A stretch of DNA of 64,000 bases. It comes from an uncultured Sutterella sp. Its GTDB lineage: Bacteria; Pseudomonadota; Gammaproteobacteria; Burkholderiales; Burkholderiaceae_F. The stretch covers positions 1 through 64,000 of the forward strand of contig CALEAW010000045.1 of NCBI GenBank assembly GCA_937943605.1, given 5' to 3'. Positions 1 to 7,733 of this stretch are shown here, in pieces (the first letter of the stretch is position 1; every line of letters starts with the position of its first letter). The position numbers were made by a program, and so were the translations under genes. The notes under the pieces are model-generated. The model was not told the DNA's origin and searched no databases. It saw only the letters and a program-made list of their open reading frames with translations.

Positions 1-52
1 CGCAACCTTGCCAAGGTTGAGGTCGCGAGTTCGAGACTCGTCTCCCGCTCCA
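1..52 (+). tRNA. tRNA-Gly (GCC), 3' part
   Basis: Only the 3' part of the gene is inside the window. It shows the anticodon arm with loop TTGCCAA (anticodon GCC, glycine), the variable region, a T arm with GTTCGAG, the 3' acceptor strand CTCCCGC, a discriminator T and an encoded CCA at 50-52. A hairpin with a T run follows at once, so it ends its own transcript. Confidence 0.93.
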
Positions 53-64
53 GAATTCAGAGAA

Positions 65-98
65 GAAAGGGAAGCTACTTGCCTCCCTTTTTTTTCGG
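65..98 (+). terminator. Intrinsic terminator after tRNA-Gly
   Basis: A stem of GAAAGGGAAGC against GCCTCCCTTTT is followed directly by a long T run. It lies between tRNA-Gly and tRNA-Leu, which suggests the two tRNAs are not simply co-transcribed. Confidence 0.8.
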
Positions 99-134
99 AT
101 CTCCTCAAGCAGACTATCGAACCAGTCATGAGGA

Positions 135-223
135 GCCAGAGTGACGGAATTGGTAGACGTAGCGGACTTAAAATCCGCCGCCGCGAAATCGGCGTACGGG
201 TTCGATTCCCGTCTCTGGCACCA
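135..223 (+). tRNA. tRNA-Leu (UAA)
   Basis: This is a full class II tRNA with a long variable arm. The acceptor strands GCCAGAG and CTCTGGC pair. The D loop has GGTAGAC, the anticodon loop CTTAAAA gives anticodon UAA, the T arm has GTTCGATTC, and CCA is encoded at 221-223. A terminator follows. Confidence 0.95.
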
Positions 224-230
224 AAAAGAT

Positions 231-270
231 TCGGGCTATTTAGGGAAACCTAAGTAGCCCGTTTCCGTTT
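231..270 (+). terminator. Intrinsic terminator after tRNA-Leu(UAA)
   Basis: A long stem (CGGGCTATTTAGG pairing with CCTAAGTAGCCCG around a GAAA loop) is followed by a T-rich stretch. It ends the tRNA-Leu transcript. From here to the next terminator at 566 I see no gene; the 300 nt are pyrimidine-rich with no open frame that looks coding. Confidence 0.8.
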
Positions 271-565
271 CTAGGTTTCGCACCCGCATCAAACCTTTCT
301 CCCCTTTTACCTCTTCCCCTTTTTAACACCAAGTCAAGCGACGAATTCGTACGCTTTCGCCCTTCTCTACCTTTATCACCTCCAAAGAGTAAACCCTATT
401 CTCAAAACGGGTTTAACCGGCCTTAGACTTTTATCTTCAAGGGGCAAACTGCGCTCTAAGCCTCACCGAGCGCTTCGAGACAGTGAAGGTATTCAGTCGT
501 GAGTACCCAGTCTAACTCCTCGAACGAAGCTCATAATCGAATATTTTTTCCAAGCCTAAACATAT

Positions 566-602
566 AAAAAAATCAGGCCCTCACCCGAAGGAGAGAGCCT
601 GA
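566..602 (-). terminator. Intrinsic terminator after dcuA
   Basis: Read on the minus strand, a stem of TCAGGCTCTC and GAGGGCCTGA closes a TTCGGGT-type loop and is followed by seven T. It lies just downstream of the dcuA stop codon and ends the dicarboxylate transcript. Confidence 0.85.
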
Positions 603-644
603 CGCAATCAACTATTCAAACTGAATAAGTGATCTATCCCGTGA

Positions 645-1979
645 TTAGAAGAGGCCGCAAGCGAGGAAGCCGAGGGCAACGCTGATCACAATGGCGAGAA
701 CGCCAGGGATGAAGAAGGAGTGGTTGAAGACCCACTTGCCGATGCGGGTAGAACCCGTGTAGTCCATCTGAACGGCACCGAGAAGCGTCGGGTACGTCGG
801 AAGAACGAACAAGGCGCTCACAGCAGCGAAGGAAGCGACGAGCATGTAGGAGTCGCCCGGGTTAGCAGCGGTGATACCGAGAGCAGCAACGATAGCCGGC
901 GTGATGGCCTTAGCCGTAGCAGCCTGAGAGTACAGGAGCATAGCAGCAACGAAGAACACGACAGCGAGGAGAGCCGGGGTTTCGGAAACCGTACCAGCGG
1001 CGAGTTCCTTAATTTCGGTAGCGTGACCAGACACGAACGTGTCACCGAGCCAAGCCACACCGAACACGCAGATACAGGCGATCATACCGGACTGGAACAC
1101 AGAAGAGGAACCAATCTTGCTCACGTCAACCTTGCAGCAAACGCTGATCAAGGAAGCGATGATGAACATGAAGCACCAGATAGCAGCGTCACGCGGCACA
1201 ACGACCGGGTTGATCAAACCAACGGCGGGAGAGATAGCGGAAGCGTAGAAAACCACGCAAAGAACGCCGAGAAGGAAGATCATAACGGAGGTCTTGGCGC
1301 CAGCCGGGAGTTCCTTCTGTTGGCCCTTAACCGGAGCCTTGATAAGACCCTTGGCAAGACGTTCCTGGTAGACCGGGTCAGAGCTCAGATCCATGTTGGA
1401 GATGAGCGTCATGATGAAAGCCGTGATCATGCAGCCAGCGAAGGTCGTCACAATCCAAATACCGAGGAGAAACGGATAGCTCCAGCCGAACTTTTCAAGC
1501 ACGCCAGACATATAGATCACAGCGGCAGAAACCGGAGAAGCAGTAATGGCGATCTGAGAAGCCACCACAGCGATAGAAAGCGGAACGGACGGCTTGATAT
1601 TCTGTTCCTTGGCCACTTCAACGATCACAGGGATCATGGAGAAGGCCGTATGACCCGTACCAGCGAAGAGGGTAAGGACATAGGTCACGACCGGAGCGAG
1701 ATAGTTAATCTGCTTCGGATTGCGACGAAGAATACGTTCAGCAATACGAACGAGGTAGTCGAGACCGCCAGCGAGCTGCATAGCAGCAATAGCAGCGATC
1801 ACGGAAGCAATAATAAGGATCACGTCCCAAGGCACGTTACCCGGCTTCATACCGAAACCAAGACCGAGGACGAGAACGCCAGCACCGCCGACGTAGCCGA
1901 TACCGATGCCGCCAATGCGAACACCGAGGAAGATCGCTGCCAAAACGACAACGAACTGAAGAAGAGTAATGAAGTCCAT
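645..1979 (-). CDS. dcuA: Anaerobic C4-dicarboxylate transporter DcuA
   Basis: An inner-membrane carrier of the Dcu family that exchanges aspartate, fumarate or malate for succinate under anaerobic conditions. At 444 residues it has the family's usual length and is almost wholly hydrophobic, with about ten membrane segments. It keeps the DcuA-type stretches LGVRIGGIGIG near the N-terminus, AGGLDYLV, FAGTGHTAFS, SQIAITASPVSAAV, GVAWLGDTFVS and LYSQAATAKA. These read like DcuA rather than DcuB. It is the last gene of frdA-frdB-aspA-dcuA, 163 nt after aspA, with stem-loops in that gap and a terminator behind. Linkage to aspA supports aspartate import and succinate export. Coding bias is strong, as in highly expressed genes. 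Confidence 0.94.
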   Translation of the reverse strand: MDFITLLQFVVVLAAIFLGVRIGGIGIGYVGGAGVLVLGLGFGMKPGNVPWDVILIIASVIAAIAAMQLAGGLDYLVRIAERILRRNPKQINYLAPVVTYVLTLFAGTGHTAFSMIPVIVEVAKEQNIKPSVPLSIAVVASQIAITASPVSAAVIYMSGVLEKFGWSYPFLLGIWIVTTFAGCMITAFIMTLISNMDLSSDPVYQERLAKGLIKAPVKGQQKELPAGAKTSVMIFLLGVLCVVFYASAISPAVGLINPVVVPRDAAIWCFMFIIASLISVCCKVDVSKIGSSSVFQSGMIACICVFGVAWLGDTFVSGHATEIKELAAGTVSETPALLAVVFFVAAMLLYSQAATAKAITPAIVAALGITAANPGDSYMLVASFAAVSALFVLPTYPTLLGAVQMDYTGSTRIGKWVFNHSFFIPGVLAIVISVALGFLACGLF

Positions 1980-2044
1980 AATAGCTTCGAAAGAACGTGT
2001 CCCTGTCCTTCCGAATCCTCTCTTTTCTTTGGTTGGTCAATGGA

Positions 2045-2121
2045 ATTGTTCCAGCCCGACTTCTCGGACTGGAACAATCTGTTTACCGGTAGTCGCTCCG
2101 GTTCATAGAACAGTAGCGACT
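2045..2121 (-). repeat. Two stem-loops in the aspA-dcuA gap
   Basis: The first (2045-2078) pairs ATTGTTCCAG with CTGGAACAAT, with an inner CCGA/TCGG stem. The second pairs AGTCGCT (2091-2097) with AGCGACT (2115-2121). On the coding (minus) strand neither is followed by a T run. They are therefore more likely mRNA processing or stabilising hairpins than terminators; that role is inferred. Confidence 0.6.
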
Positions 2122-2142
2122 GTCCCGGAAATTTTTATATTC

Positions 2143-3540
2143 TTACTTTTCGAACTTCGGGTTGATGAGGTTTTCGTACGTGAAGACCTTATCCCACTGT
2201 TCCTGAGTAAGCATGCCCTTTTCTTCAACAACGAGCTGATGCAAAGACTTACCAGTCAAGAAGCCTTCGCGAGCGATGTTAGCGCAGGGCTTGTAGCCGA
2301 AGTGCGGCTTAAGGATGGTGATGATGCCGAGAGAGTTCATCACGAGATCCTTGCAGTGGTCGGCGTTAACGACGATGCCGTCAACACACTTTTCACGCAT
2401 CGCGACGCAGGCGTTGGTCATGACCTTCATCTGCATGTAGAGAGCGAACGTGATAACCGGTTCCATAACGTTCAGTTCGAGCTGACCAGCGGAAGCAGCG
2501 AGCATAACCGTCGTGTCGAGACCGATCGCGAGGAAGGAAGCCTGGTTCGTAACTTCCGGGATAACGGGGTTAACCTTACCCGGCATGATGGAGGAACCCG
2601 GCTGGAGCTGCGGAAGGATGAGTTCGGACAAACCCGTACGCGGACCAGAAGCAAGGAGACGCAAGTCGTTGCAAACCTTCGTCATCTTGATGGCGAGGCT
2701 CTTAACAGCGGAAGACAAGGCAACATAGGAACCGCAGTCGCTGGTAGCAGCGATGAGGTCGTCGTTGTTGCGGAGGTCGATACCGGTGATTTCAGCAAGG
2801 TACTTGACAGCAAGAGCAGGGAAATCCGGGTGAGCCGTCACGGTCGTACCAATAGCGGTAGCGCCGAGGTTAACAACCTTGAGGTGTTCCTGAGCTTCCT
2901 TGATCGTCTTGATTTCGTCTTCGATCGTGGAGCCCCAACCATGGAATTCCTGACCAAAGGACATCGGAACAGCGTCCTGAAGGTGGGTACGACCCATCTT
3001 AAGAACACCCTTCGTTTCTTCAGCCTTCTTGTAGAAGCTCTGGACGAGTTCTTCAACAGCCTTCAAGAGAACGTTGGAACGGAGAAGGAGAGAGATATGA
3101 AGAGCGGTCGGATAGGAGTCGTTCGTGGACTGGCCGAAGTTGGCGTGGTCGTTCGGAGAAACCTTCTTATCACCCTTAGCAAGACCGAGGTGTTCGCAAG
3201 CGAGGTTGGAAATCACTTCGTTCATGTTCATGTTCGTGGACGTACCAGCACCACCCTGGAGCCAGTCGGTAACGAACTGATCATTGTACTTGCCAGCGAT
3301 GATCTGATCGCAAGCCCAAATGAGAGCGTCAGCGACGTCGGCCGGGATGCAACCGAGTTCCTTGTTGGCCATGATAGAAGCCTTCTTCACATAGCCGAAG
3401 CCAATAGCGAAGAACGGTTCCTGAGACATCGGCATTTCCGTGATGTTGAAGTTGTGCTTACCGCGCATGGTCTGCACGCCATAGTAGGCTTCATCAGGGA
3501 TCTCGAGTTCACCAAGGAAGTCGCTTTCAATACGAGACAT
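2143..3540 (-). CDS. aspA: Aspartate ammonia-lyase (aspartase)
   Basis: A cytosolic enzyme that converts L-aspartate to fumarate and ammonia, supplying fumarate reductase. At 465 residues it is close to the family length (E. coli AspA 478). It has the N-terminal ESDFLGELEIPDEAYYGVQT, the GGAGTSTNMNMNEV and TNDSYPTA active-site segments, GRTHLQDAVP, and the superfamily signature GSSIMPGKVNPV with its catalytic serine loop. The continuation IPEVTNQ and the C-terminal region favour aspartase over class II fumarase. The ATG start is preceded by a GAG-type ribosome site. It sits between frdB and dcuA on the same strand, so aspartate uptake, deamination and fumarate reduction are encoded together. 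Confidence 0.92.
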   Translation of the reverse strand: MSRIESDFLGELEIPDEAYYGVQTMRGKHNFNITEMPMSQEPFFAIGFGYVKKASIMANKELGCIPADVADALIWACDQIIAGKYNDQFVTDWLQGGAGTSTNMNMNEVISNLACEHLGLAKGDKKVSPNDHANFGQSTNDSYPTALHISLLLRSNVLLKAVEELVQSFYKKAEETKGVLKMGRTHLQDAVPMSFGQEFHGWGSTIEDEIKTIKEAQEHLKVVNLGATAIGTTVTAHPDFPALAVKYLAEITGIDLRNNDDLIAATSDCGSYVALSSAVKSLAIKMTKVCNDLRLLASGPRTGLSELILPQLQPGSSIMPGKVNPVIPEVTNQASFLAIGLDTTVMLAASAGQLELNVMEPVITFALYMQMKVMTNACVAMREKCVDGIVVNADHCKDLVMNSLGIITILKPHFGYKPCANIAREGFLTGKSLHQLVVEEKGMLTQEQWDKVFTYENLINPKFEK

Positions 3541-3613
3541 TTTATTTGCTCCTCAAATAAAGCGGTATGAACCAGACATGGAGACGTTCCGTGCCAGTGG
3601 TCCTAACCTTTGA

Positions 3614-3653
3614 ATCTAACCAGTCATCAATGGTCCTGGATAACTGGTTAGAT
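3614..3653. repeat. 11-bp perfect inverted repeat in the frdB-aspA gap
   Basis: ATCTAACCAGT (3614-3624) is the exact reverse complement of ACTGGTTAGAT (3643-3653), separated by 18 nt. A further GAGAGG/CCTCTC pairing lies nearer frdB. There is no T run on the coding strand, so this is either a stabilising stem-loop or an operator for aspA. Confidence 0.55.
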
Positions 3654-3705
3654 AAATCGTATCTGTGAGAGGCGATTGGATAACCACCTCTCATCAGACT
3701 ACATT

Positions 3706-4521
3706 TTACTGTCTAGCCGGCTTAATTGGAATAGCCTTTTTCTGGCTAGGTAAAACCTTATCGTAGCCACGCATACCCTGTTCAGCCATCTTGCGACGGA
3801 TGAAGGCGATCTGCGTCTTAAGGGGAAGTTCCTTCGGGCAGAAGTCGTGGCAAGCAAGGAGAGACATACAACCGAACACGCCGGATTCGTCACCGACGAT
3901 ATCGTAGTAGTCAGCATCATTACGCGTGTCGCGCGGGTCGAGACGGAAGCGGGCGATCTTGTTGATGCCAACGCCGCCAACGAAGTCCGGACGGATGCGA
4001 ACCGTACCGCAACCAGCGATACAGCAACCGCATTCGACGCAGCGGTCGAGAACGTAGATGTCTTCGGCGAGCTGCGGATCCATCGGTTCTTCCTTCTTGC
4101 GAAGGTCGACTTCTTCTTCCTTCATGTGAACCCACGTTTCCATGCGTTCGGACATGTTGCGCATCCACTTACCGGTGTTCACAGAGAGGTCACCGATGAG
4201 TTCGAAGGCAGGCAACGGAGCCAACGTGAATTCCGTCGGAAGGTCACGCGTCAGCGTACGGCAGGCAAGACCCGGCTTACCGTTGATCATCATGGCGCAG
4301 GAACCGCAGATACCGGCACGGCAGACGAAGTCAAACATGAGCGTCGGATCCTGATGATCGCGAAGTTCATTCAAAGCGATGAACAGCGTCATGGAGTCGG
4401 ATTCTTCCAACTCATAGGTCTGCATGTGCGGCACGCTTTCAGGATCCTGCGGGTTAAAACGCAGGATGCTGATCTTCAGCATGCGGTGCTGCTTCTTGGT
4501 GGTCTGTTGAATATCAGCCAT
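3706..4521 (-). CDS. frdB: Fumarate reductase iron-sulfur subunit
   Basis: The electron-transfer subunit passing electrons from the membrane anchor to FrdA. I chose the ATG at 4521 (271 residues, MADIQQTT). The frame is open to a TTG at 4539, but the family alignment begins at about MLKISILRF. Clusters in order: [2Fe-2S] CRAGICGSC in the N-terminal ferredoxin domain, [4Fe-4S] CVECGCCIAGC, and [3Fe-4S] CMSLLACHDFCPK. The sequence closely resembles the Wolinella/Campylobacter-type FrdB (RAGICGSCAMMING, DFVGGVGINKIARF, SGVFGCMSLLACHDFCPK) rather than the E. coli type. It starts about 20 nt after frdA, so the two are surely co-translated. No cytochrome b subunit gene accompanies the pair. Confidence 0.95.
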   Translation of the reverse strand: MADIQQTTKKQHRMLKISILRFNPQDPESVPHMQTYELEESDSMTLFIALNELRDHQDPTLMFDFVCRAGICGSCAMMINGKPGLACRTLTRDLPTEFTLAPLPAFELIGDLSVNTGKWMRNMSERMETWVHMKEEEVDLRKKEEPMDPQLAEDIYVLDRCVECGCCIAGCGTVRIRPDFVGGVGINKIARFRLDPRDTRNDADYYDIVGDESGVFGCMSLLACHDFCPKELPLKTQIAFIRRKMAEQGMRGYDKVLPSQKKAIPIKPARQ

Positions 4522-4541
4522 TTTGACGTCAATCTCCAAAA

Positions 4542-6527
4542 TTAATCTTTCAGCGGTTCATCAACGCGTTCGTTAACACCCTTCAGGCGCTTCGGCAGAA
4601 GATCCTGGTACGGCATCAGAGCGTTCTGAATAGCGAAGCGGTCGGCACCTTCAGCTTCCATCTTCGCACGGATGGCGTCGACTTCAGCCTGGCGCTTGGC
4701 CGATTCCGGATTTTCGATGTAGTTCTTCACACCGTAGCCACGGAAGCCCGGCGGGAGTTCCATCTTGCTGATATCAAGGTTTTCGTAGTTAAGGGTCGGC
4801 AACGTATCGCCTTCCTTCCACGTAACGAGCGTACGGTTGAGCCATTCAACGTCGTTACGAACCGGGTAGTCTTCACGGTAGTGAGCACCGCGAGATTCCT
4901 TACGGTTGAGAGCGCCGCAAGCCACGGAAAGGGCAACGCGGAGCATCTTCTGGGTACGGTAAGCGTAGATAAGTTCGGGGTTCGGACCGACAACATCCTT
5001 AACGGAGATCTTGAAGGAGCGCTTGTAGAGGTCTTCAAGTTCAGCAACAGCGCTTTCCATATCGGCACCCTTACGGAAAATACCGATCTTGGTCGTCATG
5101 ATTTCCTGCATACGCGTACGCAAAGCGACAGCGTCTTCAGAACCACCGTTGTTGATGAAGGACTTCAGACGAGCTTCTTCCTTGGCGAGAGCGCCGTAGA
5201 TGATGGACGTCGGAATATCGATACCGTTTTCAGGCTTGTCGCAGAAGTCAGCGATGAATTCGCCAACGATCATACCGGCAACGACGGTTTCAGCCACGGA
5301 GTTACCGCCCAAGCGGTTAAAGCCGTGCATGTCCCAACAAGCGGCTTCGCCAGCAGCGAAGAGACCCTTAAGCGTCGGGCTTTCACCAGTCGGCTTCGTG
5401 CGCACACCACCCATGGTGTAGTGCTGGGCCGGACGGACAGGCACCCATTCCTTCGTCGGGTCAACGCCGAGGAAGTAATGGCAGATTTCATAAACTTCAC
5501 GGAGCTTGTGCTTGATGTGGTGTTCGCCGAGAAGCGTAATGTCAAGCCAGATGTGTTCGCCGAAGCGGCTCTTAACACCCTTGCCCATGGCAATACGTTC
5601 TTCCATACGACGGGAAACCACGTCACGGGAAGCAAGTTCCTTCTTTTCAGGTTCGACGTCCGGCATGAAGCGGTGACCGTCGACGTCACGGAGCAAGCCA
5701 CCGTCACCACGGCAACCTTCCGTCACGAGAATACCAGCCGGGAAGATACCGGTCGGGTGGAACTGGATAGCTTCCATGTTGCTGAGCGTAGCAACGCCCG
5801 TTTCGAGAGCGAGGTCATAGCCCGTACCGTCGCAAATGACAGCGTTCGTCGTCACGCGGTAGATACGACCAGCACCGCCCGTGGCGATAGCCGTCGCCTT
5901 GGAGACGTAGGCCATGAGTTCGCCAGTGATCAAGCAACGAACGATGGCGCCGTAGCAGCGCTTGCCGTCGTGAATCAAAGAGAGGGCTTCAACGCGTTCG
6001 ATAACAGGAACCTGTTCAGCGATGATGCGGTCAGAAACAGCGTTCAACATGGAGTGGCCGGTACAGTCGGACACATAGCACGTACGCCACTTCTTCGTAC
6101 CACCGAAGTCACGCTGAGCGATCAAGCCAGCGGCTTCCTTACGTTCAGTAATGGTGACCTTTTCACCATTGATAATGACCTGGCGATCACCCGGGGTGAT
6201 ACGGCTCCAAGGCACACCCCAGGCAGCGAGTTCACGCACAGCCTTCGGGGAGGTGTTAACGAACATACGGACGACTTCCTGGTCAGCACCCCAGTCAGAG
6301 CCGCGAACCGTGTCGCCAAAGTGGACGTCTTCGTTGTCGCCAACGCCTTTAATAACGTTACCGAGCGAGGCCTGCATACCACCCTGAGCAGCCTTAGAGT
6401 GGCTGCGCTTCGGCGGAACCAGTGACAGGACGATCGAGTCATGCCCACGGCGCTTGGCAGCAACGGCCATACGCAGACCGGCAAGACCGCCACCGATCAC
6501 GAGCACGTCGGTGTAGATAATTTTCAT
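4542..6527 (-). CDS. frdA: Fumarate reductase flavoprotein subunit
   Basis: The catalytic subunit that reduces fumarate to succinate at the cytoplasmic face of the membrane. The ATG at 6527 (661 residues) has an AGGAG ribosome site; the frame extends only to a TTG two codons earlier. The FAD-binding GGGLAG lies near residue 14. His43 in [11 protein letters not shown] is the residue that covalently binds FAD in the family. The substrate region [17 protein letters not shown] and the catalytic SRDVVSRRM arginine are present, as is [16 protein letters not shown] in the capping/FAD region. The sequence is of the epsilonproteobacterial (Wolinella) form along its whole length. It is the first gene of frdA-frdB-aspA-dcuA. 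In Wolinella the order is frdCAB, but here no frdC precedes it. Confidence 0.96.
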   Translation of the reverse strand: MKIIYTDVLVIGGGLAGLRMAVAAKRRGHDSIVLSLVPPKRSHSKAAQGGMQASLGNVIKGVGDNEDVHFGDTVRGSDWGADQEVVRMFVNTSPKAVRELAAWGVPWSRITPGDRQVIINGEKVTITERKEAAGLIAQRDFGGTKKWRTCYVSDCTGHSMLNAVSDRIIAEQVPVIERVEALSLIHDGKRCYGAIVRCLITGELMAYVSKATAIATGGAGRIYRVTTNAVICDGTGYDLALETGVATLSNMEAIQFHPTGIFPAGILVTEGCRGDGGLLRDVDGHRFMPDVEPEKKELASRDVVSRRMEERIAMGKGVKSRFGEHIWLDITLLGEHHIKHKLREVYEICHYFLGVDPTKEWVPVRPAQHYTMGGVRTKPTGESPTLKGLFAAGEAACWDMHGFNRLGGNSVAETVVAGMIVGEFIADFCDKPENGIDIPTSIIYGALAKEEARLKSFINNGGSEDAVALRTRMQEIMTTKIGIFRKGADMESAVAELEDLYKRSFKISVKDVVGPNPELIYAYRTQKMLRVALSVACGALNRKESRGAHYREDYPVRNDVEWLNRTLVTWKEGDTLPTLNYENLDISKMELPPGFRGYGVKNYIENPESAKRQAEVDAIRAKMEAEGADRFAIQNALMPYQDLLPKRLKGVNERVDEPLKD

Positions 6528-6656
6528 TTCCAATGGTCTCCTAGATCCAAAGACGATGTGCCGGGCTTCGAAATCACTTTCATCGCACGCGACACGGGGT
6601 CAATTTCCATCAATTCATCTAAATCGCCGTTCTCCTGATGCGACTAAGATGAACTG

Positions 6657-6689
6657 GTCTCAATCAACTTTGCGACAGACAATTGAGAC
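6657..6689. promoter_or_regulatory. Inverted repeat, possible operator upstream of frdA
   Basis: GTCTCAAT (6657-6664) and ATTGAGAC (6682-6689) are exact reverse complements with a 17-nt spacer, about 130-160 nt upstream of frdA. The spacing would suit a dimeric regulator. No regulator can be named from sequence alone. Confidence 0.35.
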
Positions 6690-7251
6690 GGACTTTGATG
6701 TAAGAAAGAAGATCAGATTCTTCCCACACACACCTTATATCAGCTTTGTCTGAAATAGGGGCTAGAAGAAATAGGGGTATACCTGCTTAAATCAAATAAA
6801 ACCCAATCTTTACGATCCACCTTCTCAAAAAGCTACGTATTTATACGGGTTCTTGATTTATTTCCGTTCGTTCGAACTAAGCAATTCACCCAAGCTAGCT
6901 TTTCTTAAGTCACGTGCAGTTTATCCCCTGTACCCCGTTTGAAACAATCGGGATTACCCGAAGGTCTAGCCATTTTCTTTTCGATTTCGTCAATTTTTCT
7001 GAAACTACCCAACGCTTCAATTCTCCTGATACGCTTTCCATTTGATCCAAAAGTCCTCTGCCGCACCTCGTCCTTTCCTCCAACTTCCCTCTGTTTCAAC
7101 CTAGCCGAAGGAAGTATTCCCTTAGTGGTACGAAATTACCCGTAATTTTGGAAAAATGTAATTTTACGTCTCTCACCGAACTTTTTGCTTATTTTTACGT
7201 ATTTATACTTAATTTTGTTTTTCATAGCCTTTATAGCTATTTTTCATTTAC

Positions 7252-7286
7252 TCGATAGTCTCTTACACTATCGAACTCTTTTTTTA
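7252..7286 (+). terminator. Terminator-like hairpin in the ridA leader
   Basis: TCGATAGT (7252-7259) pairs exactly with ACTATCGA (7267-7274) around a 7-nt loop, and a run of seven T follows three bases later. No plus-strand gene lies upstream. It would therefore either end a short RNA starting in the AT-rich stretch before it or act as an attenuator in the ridA 5' leader. Confidence 0.5.
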
Positions 7287-7329
7287 GATAGAATGTCCTT
7301 ATTTAGTCCCTTTCATAAAGGCGTGAACG

Positions 7330-7710
7330 ATGAGTAAGAACGTCATCCATACTGACAAAGCCCCTGCCGCGATCGGTGCCTACAGTCAAGGCATTTTAAG
7401 CGAAGGACTCCTTTTCACTTCGGGTCAAATTGGCTTGATCCCTGCGACAGGTGAATTGGCTGTTGGGCTTGAGGCTCAGACCGAACAAGTATTCGCTAAT
7501 TTAGAAGCCATCTGTGTTGCCGCTGGGACTTCTTTAAAGCACGCTGTCAAGATGACCATCTTCTTACAAGACATCAATGATTTTGGTGTCGTCAATTCCG
7601 CCATGCTTAAGCACGTGCCTGAGCCCTTCCCTGCTCGCTCTTGCTTTGCTGTCGCCGCCCTACCTAAAGGTGCCTTGGTTGAAATTGAAGCCGTCGTCGA
7701 GTTGCCGTAA
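7330..7710 (+). CDS. ridA: RidA family 2-iminobutanoate/2-iminopropanoate deaminase
   Basis: A small cytosolic enzyme that hydrolyses reactive enamine/imine intermediates released by PLP enzymes such as threonine dehydratase. At 126 residues it is typical of the family. It shows the IGAYSQG motif near the N-terminus, the LFTSGQIGL strand, and the C-terminal PARSCFAVAALPKGALVEIEAVVEL with the conserved arginine that binds the substrate carboxylate. The ATG follows an AAGG ribosome site. It leads the plus-strand group ridA-recG-oxyR-permease. The 23-nt gap to recG suggests they share a transcript. Confidence 0.93.
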   Translation: MSKNVIHTDKAPAAIGAYSQGILSEGLLFTSGQIGLIPATGELAVGLEAQTEQVFANLEAICVAAGTSLKHAVKMTIFLQDINDFGVVNSAMLKHVPEPFPARSCFAVAALPKGALVEIEAVVELP

Positions 7711-7733
7711 CCCTCGTACCACCTTTAACAAAA

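Larger units (their letters stand above)
6528..7329. other. Long gene-free divergent region frdA / ridA
   Basis: Eight hundred bases without a credible gene. The short open frames here (for example 6905-7099 minus) have no family features. Contents that can be seen: an FNR-like near-palindrome TTGAT-GGAA-ATTGA on the minus strand at about 6600-6614 (the second half-site is poor); an 8-bp inverted repeat GTCTCAAT/ATTGAGAC (6657-6689); a strongly AT-rich stretch from about 7140; and a terminator-like hairpin at 7252-7286. It must hold the promoters of both flanking units. It is too interrupted by stops to encode a missing FrdC. Confidence 0.6.

Noticed and set aside
8..253. Open frame across the tRNA-Gly and tRNA-Leu genes
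   Set aside because: It overlaps two clear tRNA genes and a terminator.
720..2108. Long plus-strand open frame (462 codons) opposite dcuA
   Set aside because: It lies antisense to a clear transporter gene, is full of Arg/Asp/His runs and has no family features. The strong codon bias of dcuA simply removes stops from the opposite strand.
1969..3570. 533-codon plus-strand open frame opposite aspA
   Set aside because: Antisense shadow of aspartase, with a low-quality composition and no recognisable domain.
4881..6425. 514-codon plus-strand open frame opposite frdA
   Set aside because: Antisense shadow of FrdA caused by codon bias.
6905..7099. 64-codon minus-strand frame in the frdA-ridA gap, considered as an frdC remnant
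   Set aside because: It is charged rather than hydrophobic and has no histidine-bearing membrane helices, so it cannot be a cytochrome b.
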